Shown here: positions 33,338 to 39,542 of the stretch, piece by piece
Position numbering within the stretch: position 1 is the stretch's first letter
Layout: each line of letters begins with the position of its first letter
From: Sulfitobacter sp.
GTDB taxonomy: Bacteria > Pseudomonadota > Alphaproteobacteria > Rhodobacterales > Rhodobacteraceae
Direction of reading: 5' to 3'
DNA length: 39,542 bases
Assembly (NCBI GenBank): GCA_029252045.1
Contig: JAQXCD010000066.1
Span: 1 to 39,542 of the forward strand
Made by a program: the position numbers and the translations under genes
The notes under the pieces: model-generated
What the model saw: the letters and a program-made list of their open reading frames with translations, nothing else
The model's database searches: none
What the model was told of the DNA's origin: nothing

Positions 33338-34834
33338 ATGGCCAAGCCCAAAAAGACCCCGCGCCCCAAGGCTGAAACGCCGCGCGGTTTTCGCGATTAT
33401 TTCGGTGCCGAGGTAACGCAGCGCAATGAAATGCTGGCAAAGATTGCAGGGGTTTATCATCGCTACGGCTTTGACGCGCTGGAGAGTGCAGGGGTGGAAA
33501 AGGTAGAGGCGCTGGGCAAGTTCCTGCCCGATGTAGACCGCCCGAACGAGGGTGTTTTCGCGTGGCAGGAGGATGCCGAGGCAGACAAGCCCGGCGACTG
33601 GCTCGCGCTGCGTTATGACCTGACGGCACCGCTTGCCCGCGTCTATGCCCAGCACCGCAATGAGCTGCCCACGCCTTACCGCCGCTATGCGATGGGTCCT
33701 GTCTGGCGGAATGAAAAGCCGGGACCAGGGCGGTATCGCCAGTTCTATCAGTGTGATGCGGATACGGTAGGTGCTGCGAGCGTGGCAGCAGATGCCGAGA
33801 TTTGCGCAATGCTGGCTGACTGTCTGGAAGAAGTCGGGATCGAGCGCGGCGATTACATTGTGCGCGTGAACAACCGCAAGGTGCTGAACGGTGTTCTAGA
33901 GGTAGCAGGCCTGTCGGGCGACGACAAAGATGCCGAGCGCGGCATCGTCCTGCGCGCCATCGACAAGCTGGACCGTCTGGGCGTGGACGGCGTGCGTGCG
34001 TTGCTGGGTGAGGGTCGCAAGGACGAGAGTGGGGATTTCACCGAAGGTGCGGGGCTGGATGAGGCATCAGCCGATGTGGTTATGGGCTTCATGCAAGCCA
34101 AACGCGACGATGGTGCAGCTACCTGTGCGCGACTGCGTGAACTGGTGGGACAAAGCACTGTCGGCCTTGACGGCGTGACCGAGCTGGAAACTATCGCTTC
34201 CCTTCTTGATGCAGGTGGTTACGGCCCCGATCGGATCGAGATTGACCCTTCCGTTGTCCGTGGCCTCGGCTACTACACCGGCCCTGTTTACGAGGCCGAG
34301 CTGACCTTCGAAATCCAAGACGAAAAAGGCCGACCGCGGAATTTCGGTTCGGTTGCCGGCGGTGGGCGCTATGACGATCTGGTCAAGCGTTTCACGGGTG
34401 AGGTGGTGCCTGCCACGGGTGTCTCGATAGGCGTTGACCGCCTGTTGGCCGCCCTGCACGCCAAAGGCCGGATGGATACGCAGGCGCAAGGCCCTGTTGT
34501 GGTCACCGTGATGGATAAAGGCCGCATGGCCGATTATCAGGCGATGGTGGCCGAACTGCGCACAGCGGGTATCCGCGCGGAGGTCTATCTGGGCAATCCC
34601 AAGAACTTCGGCAACCAGCTGAAATACGCAGACAAGCGTGGCAGCCCCGTTGCCGTGATTGAAGGCGGGGAAGAGCACGCGAACGGTGTGATCCAGATCA
34701 AGGATTTGGTGCTGGGTGCCAAGATGGCCGAAAACGCCACACTTGAGGAATGGCGCGACCGGCCTAGTCAATACGAGGTGCCGCGCGGTGATCTGGTTGC
34801 GAAGGTCCGCGAAATTTTGGAGCTGTACAGCTGA
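33338..34834 (+). CDS. hisS: Histidyl-tRNA synthetase, divergent alphaproteobacterial type
   Basis: A 498-aa class II synthetase that attaches histidine to tRNA-His. The core motifs are present but of the less usual type: [11 protein letters not shown] stands where E. coli HisRS has [33 protein letters not shown] forms motif 2, and the histidine-binding loop is RGLGYYTG instead of RGLDYYT. The final domain (VVVTVMDKG to REILELYS) is the anticodon-binding fold. These features resemble eukaryotic HisRS and the divergent HisRS of some alphaproteobacteria. ATG 33338 has AGAGG six bases upstream; an ATG at 33323 is less likely. The stop overlaps the hisZ start (TGATG). Confidence 0.94.
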   Translation: MAKPKKTPRPKAETPRGFRDYFGAEVTQRNEMLAKIAGVYHRYGFDALESAGVEKVEALGKFLPDVDRPNEGVFAWQEDAEADKPGDWLALRYDLTAPLARVYAQHRNELPTPYRRYAMGPVWRNEKPGPGRYRQFYQCDADTVGAASVAADAEICAMLADCLEEVGIERGDYIVRVNNRKVLNGVLEVAGLSGDDKDAERGIVLRAIDKLDRLGVDGVRALLGEGRKDESGDFTEGAGLDEASADVVMGFMQAKRDDGAATCARLRELVGQSTVGLDGVTELETIASLLDAGGYGPDRIEIDPSVVRGLGYYTGPVYEAELTFEIQDEKGRPRNFGSVAGGGRYDDLVKRFTGEVVPATGVSIGVDRLLAALHAKGRMDTQAQGPVVVTVMDKGRMADYQAMVAELRTAGIRAEVYLGNPKNFGNQLKYADKRGSPVAVIEGGEEHANGVIQIKDLVLGAKMAENATLEEWRDRPSQYEVPRGDLVAKVREILELYS

Positions 34835-35913
34835 TGCCCACCCGCGCCGAAGTGAATGCACGCGCCGCCGCGCTGCGTGCCGGATTTGAACGCCACGGCG
34901 CGCAAGCGGTTGAGCCGCCGATCCTGCAACCCGCGGACACCCTGCTGGACCTCTACGGCGAGGACATCCGCGCCCGCGCCTATGTGACGTCTGATGCGCT
35001 GCGTGGCGAACAGATGCTGCGCCCCGATTTCACTGTTCCCGTCGTCCAGATGCATATGGCCCATGGCGCCGACCCCGCGCGCTATACCTACGCGGGTGAA
35101 GTGTTCCGCCGTCAGGAACGTGATCCCTCGCGCGCCAATGAATATGTGCAGGTCGGCTATGAGGTGTTCGAGCGCGACGATCCAGCCGCCAGCGATGCCG
35201 AAGTGTTTGCCCTGATCTCGGCGGCGCTGGCCGATTTGCCGGTGCGGGCTGTCACAGGTGATATCGGGATGCTGATGGCAGTTGTGAACGGGTTGAACAC
35301 TTCCGACATTCGCAAGAGTGCCCTGATGCGCCACATCTGGCGCCCGCGCCGTTTCCGCGCGCTGCTGGAACAATTTGCCGGCCGCAAGCCTGTATCTGCC
35401 GCACGGCAGGCCTTGCTGGCGGGTGAAGTCACGTCAGGCGCACCCTTGGTTGGCGCCCGCCGCCAGCACGAAATAGATGCACGGATAGAAGTGCTCAAAG
35501 CGGATGCGGCGGAACCGCCAATCGCGGCAAAGGACGTTGATCTTATTGACGCGCTGCTGGATATTTCCGCGCCACTGCCGGATGCGCTGGGCCGTTTGCA
35601 TGATCTGTCGGTTGATCTGCCTGCGATCGTCCCTGCGGTGGCCCGTGTTGCTGCGCGCAAAGAGGCGCTGAAAGAGCGCGGCGTTGATGTGGGCGGGCTG
35701 ATGTTCGACGCGAACTATGGCCGCACTTCGATGGAATATTACGATGGCTTTGTCTTTGGCTTCCGTGCTGCCGGCCGTGCTGATCTGCCACCGCTGGCGA
35801 CGGGCGGCAGGTATGACGCGCTGACCCGCCGTTTGGGTGGGGGGCGTGAAATTCCGGCTGTTGGTGGCGTGATGCGCCCCTGCCTGATGCTGCTTCTGGA
35901 GGAAGGGCTATGA
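34834..35913 (+). CDS. hisZ: ATP phosphoribosyltransferase regulatory subunit
   Basis: A 359-aa HisRS-like paralogue that does not charge tRNA but forms a complex with short-form HisG and confers catalysis and histidine feedback control on the first step of histidine synthesis. HisRS-derived stretches remain, such as LRPDFTVPVVQMH, YAGEVFRRQERDPSRANEYVQVGYE and a C-terminal ATGGRYDALTRRLGG, but the anticodon-binding domain is missing, which is typical of HisZ. The central part (ARRQHEIDAR to SAPLPDALG) is variable. It overlaps both neighbours (TGATG with hisS, ATGA with hisG), so the three are one translationally coupled unit. Confidence 0.92.
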   Translation: MPTRAEVNARAAALRAGFERHGAQAVEPPILQPADTLLDLYGEDIRARAYVTSDALRGEQMLRPDFTVPVVQMHMAHGADPARYTYAGEVFRRQERDPSRANEYVQVGYEVFERDDPAASDAEVFALISAALADLPVRAVTGDIGMLMAVVNGLNTSDIRKSALMRHIWRPRRFRALLEQFAGRKPVSAARQALLAGEVTSGAPLVGARRQHEIDARIEVLKADAAEPPIAAKDVDLIDALLDISAPLPDALGRLHDLSVDLPAIVPAVARVAARKEALKERGVDVGGLMFDANYGRTSMEYYDGFVFGFRAAGRADLPPLATGGRYDALTRRLGGGREIPAVGGVMRPCLMLLLEEGL

Positions 35914-36599
35914 CGCTGAAACTGGGAGTGCCGTCCAAGGGGCGGTTGATGGAAAAGACGTTCGAGTGGTTTGGTGCGCGTGGTATCCAGCTGTCCCGCG
36001 CGGGGTCCGAGCGGGAATACGCAGGCCTTGTCGAGGGCATTGATGGTGTCGCACTTGTCTTGCTGTCAGCTGGGGAAATCCCGCGTGAGTTGGCAGCAGG
36101 CCGCATCCATCTGGGTGTGACGGGCACTGATCTGGTGCATGAGAAACTTGCGTTGTGGGACAAGTCTGTGGCTCCGGTTGCCGAACTGGGTTTTGGCCAT
36201 GCCGACCTTATTCTGGCAGTGCCGCAGGGCTGGACGGATGTGGATACGCTGCATGATCTGGACGCTGCTGCGGCCGCCTTTCGGGCTGTGCACGGCTACC
36301 GCATGCGCATTGCCACAAAATACCACCGCCTTGTGCGTGACTTTTTGCGCGAGGCGGGCGTGGCGGATTATGCGCTGGTCGACAGTCAGGGTGCAACAGA
36401 GGGCACGGTGGCAAACGAGACCGCCGAAGCGATTGCCGACATTACCTCCACAGGTGAGACGCTGCGCGCCAACCACCTCAAAATCCTGAGCGACGGAATG
36501 ATCCTGCGCAGTCAGGCGACCTTGTGGAAATCACGCAATGCCGTTGTTGATGGGACCGATCGTGAAGTTCTGGAAACCCTTCTGGCGCGGCTGGCCTGA
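35910..36599 (+). CDS. hisG: ATP phosphoribosyltransferase, short form
   Basis: A 229-aa catalytic subunit that condenses ATP with phosphoribosyl diphosphate, the committed step of histidine biosynthesis. Visible motifs are LGVPSKGRLMEKT at the N-terminus, HLGVTGTDLVHEK, and the PRPP-binding loop DSQGATEGTVANETAEAIADI. The length and absence of a C-terminal regulatory ACT-like domain identify the short form, which needs HisZ; hisZ is directly upstream and overlapping. Its TGA stop abuts the stop codon of the convergent DUF1489 gene without any gap. Confidence 0.95.
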   Translation: MTLKLGVPSKGRLMEKTFEWFGARGIQLSRAGSEREYAGLVEGIDGVALVLLSAGEIPRELAAGRIHLGVTGTDLVHEKLALWDKSVAPVAELGFGHADLILAVPQGWTDVDTLHDLDAAAAAFRAVHGYRMRIATKYHRLVRDFLREAGVADYALVDSQGATEGTVANETAEAIADITSTGETLRANHLKILSDGMILRSQATLWKSRNAVVDGTDREVLETLLARLA

Positions 36600-37049
36600 T
36601 TAAAGCACGCCGATATCTGCCAAGGCGCGGCTGAGCTCATCTGGCAACTTATCGTCTGTTCCACGTCCTTTGCTGAGGTCCGTCGGGGCGTCCTCGGAGG
36701 CGAGGTATCGCCAACCCTGAAAGGGCCGTTTGAGCGCGCTGGCCGTCGGCACAACCTCGGCATCCAGCACGATACCGCAGCGGCGGATGCCGTCTGTGCC
36801 AAACTTCTCGTCCAGATGGATGATGCGCTGGCGCGCGCAAATCTCGCCTTTTATGACCCAATATATTGATCCACCGTTGAGCAGCTCGGCCTCACGTTTT
36901 GGCCACATGCGGGTCTGATGATAATACAGGCCGTCAGCCATCAGGCTGGCGCGGTGGTTTTGCCATTCGATCAGCTGTTCGACGTTTTCTGTACCGACAG
37001 ACAGCTTCACCAGATGCACCAGTTTTTTGCTCACAGACTTACCCACCAT
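36600..37049 (-). CDS. DUF1489 family protein
   Basis: A 149-aa protein of the alphaproteobacterial DUF1489 family, function unknown. Family-like features are LVHLVKLSVGTENVEQLIEWQ near the start, GSIYWVIKGEICARQRII in the middle and a conserved AWRYL-like GWRYLASEDAPTDL near the end. It is soluble and lacks a signal peptide. ATG 37049 is selected because the family starts just before this lysine-valine segment; an open frame continues upstream to 37751 but overlaps nrdJ on the other strand and is not coding. It is divergent from nrdJ and abuts hisG at its 3' end, an arrangement recalled from other roseobacters. Confidence 0.8.
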   Translation of the reverse strand: MVGKSVSKKLVHLVKLSVGTENVEQLIEWQNHRASLMADGLYYHQTRMWPKREAELLNGGSIYWVIKGEICARQRIIHLDEKFGTDGIRRCGIVLDAEVVPTASALKRPFQGWRYLASEDAPTDLSKGRGTDDKLPDELSRALADIGVL

Positions 37050-37106
37050 ATTATCCACAGACTCACCCCAAGACACGACATAAGGTATTCCGTTTGGCGC
37101 GAGAAG

Positions 37107-37134
37107 CAAACTGTGGTAGTTTGTCTGCGACAAA
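37107..37134 (+). promoter_or_regulatory. Two overlapping inverted repeats in the nrdJ upstream region
   Basis: CAAACT-GTGGT-AGTTTG (37107-37123) and TTTGTC-TGC-GACAAA (37120-37134) are both perfect 6-bp inverted repeats sharing the bases TTTG. Only one hairpin can form at a time in RNA; in DNA each could be an operator. They lie 102 bases before the nrdJ ATG and 58 bases before the divergent DUF1489 gene. No cobalamin riboswitch core or clear NrdR box pair was seen in the 186-base gap. Confidence 0.35.
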
Positions 37135-37235
37135 ACGTGCCAGAAAAAATCGCCGGATAGGTGTAAACAGCGGTAGCGTTCCGGGCGTTGTCGTCTATGT
37201 TCTGCCTCCGCACATACCCCAATTAAGGAATCGCC

Positions 37236-39524
37236 ATGACCCGCTTTGCAGCCCCTATCGCCGAACAAATCTGGGACATGAAATACCGTTTCAAAGCGGC
37301 TGATGGTACGCCCCACGATGTCACGGTCGAAGACACTTGGCGCCGTATTGCACGCGATCTGGCACAGGTTGAGGATGACAAGGACGGCTGGGAAGAGACA
37401 TTCTTTGAAGCGCTGGAAGATTTCAAATATCTGCCCGCAGGCCGTATCACCGCAGGGGCAGGCACCGCGCGCCGCGTGACGCTGTTCAACTGCTTTGTGA
37501 TGGGCACTGTACCCGACAGTATGGCGGGTATTTTCGATATGCTGAAGGAGGCGGCGCTGACCATGCAGCAGGGCGGCGGCATCGGCTATGATTTCTCGAC
37601 CATTCGCCCCAAGGGCGCTGACGTGCTGGGCGTGTCGGCAGATGCTTCTGGCCCGCTGTCGTTTATGGATGTCTGGGATGCGATGTGCCGCACGATCATG
37701 TCCGCAGGCTCGCGCCGCGGTGCGATGATGGCGACCATGCGCTGCGATCACCCTGACGTTGAGGCGTTTATTACCGCCAAATCCGATGCCGCGCGCTTGC
37801 GCATGTTCAACATGTCCGTACTGATTACGGATCCATTTATGGCTGCGGTTAAGGCGAACGGCCCGTGGGATCTGAAATTCGACGGCAAAATCTACAAGAC
37901 CGTGCAGGCGCTGGACCTGTGGAACGCGATCATGAAGGCGACCTATGAGTTCGCCGAGCCGGGTGTGATCTTTATCGACCGCATCAACGAGGCCAACAAC
38001 CTCAGCTATTGCGAGACCATCGCAGCCACTAACCCCTGCGGCGAGCAGCCCTTGCCGCCCTATGGTGCCTGCCTTCTCGGCTCGATTAACCTTGCCCGTC
38101 TAGTGAGCGCCCCGTTCGAGGCGGATGCTGCGCTAAACATCGAGGCCCTGAACGAACTGGTCGCAACATCCGTGCGGATGATGGACAACGTGGTGGATGT
38201 CTCCCAGTTCCCGCTGGAGGCACAGCAGCTTGAGGCGAAGAACAAGCGCCGCATCGGTCTGGGTGTGACTGGACTGGCGGACGCGCTGCTGATGCTGGGC
38301 TTGCGCTATGGCTCGGACGAGGCGGCACAGCAGACCGAAGACTGGCTGCACGCAATCGCCCGCGCCGCCTATCTGGCCTCGGTTGAGCTGGCAAAGGAAA
38401 AGGGCGCATTCCCGCTGTTTGATGCAGAGGAATATCTGAACTCGGGCACGATGCGCGCCATGGATGAAGACGTGCGCGAAGCAATCCGCACCCATGGCAT
38501 CCGCAATGCCTTGCTGACTTCCATCGCGCCCACGGGGACGATCAGCCTCTATGCGGGCAACGTTTCTTCCGGCATCGAACCGGTGTTTGCCTACGCCTAT
38601 ACCCGCAAGGTTCTGCAAAAAGACGGCAGCCGCACGGAAGAAGAAGTAGTGGATTACGCCGTGCAGATGTGGCGTGATCTGAAAGGCGATGCACCACTGC
38701 CCGACTATTTCGTGAACGCCCAGACGCTTGCCCCGTTGGAGCATGTAAAGATGCAGGCAGCAGCGCAGAAATGGGTCGACAGTTCGATCTCAAAAACCAT
38801 CAACTGCCCCGAGGACATCTCCTTTGACACGTTCAAAGAGGTCTATATGGAGGCGTGGGATACAGGCTGCAAAGGCTGCACAACCTACCGTCCCAACGAT
38901 GTGACAGGGTCGGTTTTGTCTGTCTCTGAGGACAAGAAAGCAGCCCCCGAAGTTGTCAGCACCGACGGCGAAGAGCCGCTGACGCCCCATGGCGACGTGA
39001 TTTATATGTCCGATCCGCTGGACCGTCCAGAGGAGCTGGAAGGTGCGACCTACAAGATCAAATGGCCCGATAGCGAGCACGCGCTTTATATCACCATTAA
39101 CGATCTGGTTGTCGGTGGCCGCCGCCGTCCGTTTGAAGTGTTCATCAACTCCAAAAACATGGAGCACTTTGCGTGGACTGTTGCATTGACGCGTATGGTC
39201 TCGGCGGTGTTCCGTCGCGGTGGCGACGTGTCTTTTGTCGTGGAAGAGCTGAAAGCCGTGTTCGACCCACGCGGTGGCGCATGGATGGGTGGCAAATACA
39301 TCCCGTCCATCCTCGCCGCGATCGGCGGAGTGATCGAGCAACACCTGATCACCACCGGCTTCATTGCGGGCGAAGGCATGGGGCTCAAGTCTGACCCCCA
39401 AGCAAAAGTTGTAGGACTAGAGAAACCCCGCGGAAAGGCCTGTTCAAGCTGCGGTCAATTCGAACTCCGCATGGTCGAAGGATGTATGACCTGCGGCAGC
39501 TGCGGCCACAGTAAATGTGGCTGA
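37236..39524 (+). CDS. nrdJ: Adenosylcobalamin-dependent ribonucleotide reductase (class II)
   Basis: A 762-aa class II ribonucleotide reductase that makes deoxyribonucleotides with a B12-derived radical, independently of oxygen. The active site is complete: Cys86 (LFNCFVM) and Cys279 (YGACLLGS) as the redox pair, and Asn266, Cys268 and Glu270 in NPCGEQ as the radical-site residues. PTGTISLYAGN.SSGIEPVFA follows in the barrel. The C-terminal tail carries the zinc-finger-like cysteine cluster CSSCGQF...CMTCGSCGHSKCG, including the CxxC that re-reduces the active site. AAGGA is seven bases before the ATG. The gene ends within the window, followed by only 18 bases. Confidence 0.96.
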   Translation: MTRFAAPIAEQIWDMKYRFKAADGTPHDVTVEDTWRRIARDLAQVEDDKDGWEETFFEALEDFKYLPAGRITAGAGTARRVTLFNCFVMGTVPDSMAGIFDMLKEAALTMQQGGGIGYDFSTIRPKGADVLGVSADASGPLSFMDVWDAMCRTIMSAGSRRGAMMATMRCDHPDVEAFITAKSDAARLRMFNMSVLITDPFMAAVKANGPWDLKFDGKIYKTVQALDLWNAIMKATYEFAEPGVIFIDRINEANNLSYCETIAATNPCGEQPLPPYGACLLGSINLARLVSAPFEADAALNIEALNELVATSVRMMDNVVDVSQFPLEAQQLEAKNKRRIGLGVTGLADALLMLGLRYGSDEAAQQTEDWLHAIARAAYLASVELAKEKGAFPLFDAEEYLNSGTMRAMDEDVREAIRTHGIRNALLTSIAPTGTISLYAGNVSSGIEPVFAYAYTRKVLQKDGSRTEEEVVDYAVQMWRDLKGDAPLPDYFVNAQTLAPLEHVKMQAAAQKWVDSSISKTINCPEDISFDTFKEVYMEAWDTGCKGCTTYRPNDVTGSVLSVSEDKKAAPEVVSTDGEEPLTPHGDVIYMSDPLDRPEELEGATYKIKWPDSEHALYITINDLVVGGRRRPFEVFINSKNMEHFAWTVALTRMVSAVFRRGGDVSFVVEELKAVFDPRGGAWMGGKYIPSILAAIGGVIEQHLITTGFIAGEGMGLKSDPQAKVVGLEKPRGKACSSCGQFELRMVEGCMTCGSCGHSKCG

Positions 39525-39542
39525 TGAGGCCGTCGGCTGATG

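Noticed and set aside
37050-37235. Cobalamin riboswitch or NrdR box pair before nrdJ
   Set aside because: No B12-box-like segment or conserved GCCACTG core was found, and no pair of ACAC...GTGT-type palindromes with correct spacing.

Overview
The window is chromosomal DNA from an alphaproteobacterium, most likely a marine roseobacter-group Rhodobacteraceae. This is inferred from gene content and family resemblance: the slyX / hisS-hisZ-hisG / DUF1489 / nrdJ arrangement, a BMP-type nucleoside ABC transporter fused into one operon with xdhABC, a dimethylglycine-dehydrogenase-like flavoprotein, and the long alphaproteobacterial type of HisRS. Coding density is high, most genes in runs overlap by ATGA, and no prophage, insertion sequence, CRISPR array or replication origin was seen.

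Layout. 1-7.5 kb: tRNA-Gln(TTG), a BON-MscS mechanosensitive channel, a quinone-reductase-like MDR enzyme and a secreted SH3 protein on the minus strand; then on the plus strand a D-2-hydroxyacid dehydrogenase, a gamma-glutamyltransferase and an FAD-linked D-lactate/glycolate-type dehydrogenase. 7.7-10.2 kb: a large FAD/GcvT-type demethylase of the dimethylglycine/sarcosine family. 10.2-14.4 kb: a tightly coupled minus-strand run of aldo/keto reductase, DAO-family oxidase, DUF938 methyltransferase, a GH25 muramidase lipoprotein broken by an in-frame amber codon, and an HNH endonuclease. 14.5-18 kb: a glutathione S-transferase; an ectoine synthase (EctC) with no ectA or ectB beside it; and, convergent with it, a three-gene operon encoding a retropepsin-like protease, RimK and an AstE/AspA-type zinc amidohydrolase. 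18-19 kb: an acidic secreted protein with a clear promoter, and a strong terminator that fits no annotated gene closely. 19-28.2 kb: a seven-gene purine uptake and oxidation operon (xdhA-xdhB-xdhC-ABC ATPase-two permeases-BMP binding protein) ending in an intrinsic terminator. 28.4-39.5 kb: dnaE, a cysteine-containing lipoprotein, slyX, hisS-hisZ-hisG, a DUF1489 gene and the B12-dependent ribonucleotide reductase nrdJ.

How the genes work together. The purine operon can import nucleosides or bases and oxidise hypoxanthine/xanthine. The RimK operon holds a ligase that adds amino acids to a peptide C-terminus together with two hydrolases that could process or reverse that modification, so it reads as a write/erase module. 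HisS, HisZ and HisG link histidyl-tRNA charging with the first step of histidine synthesis. DnaE and NrdJ supply replication and dNTPs.

The points most worth a second look are the RimK-protease-amidohydrolase trio beside a solitary EctC with conserved iron ligands, the amber-interrupted GH25 gene, the eukaryote-like HisRS motifs, the apparent loss of the catalytic glutamate in the 2-hydroxyacid dehydrogenase, the orphan UUCG terminator near 18.1 kb, and overlapping inverted repeats in the nrdJ leader.
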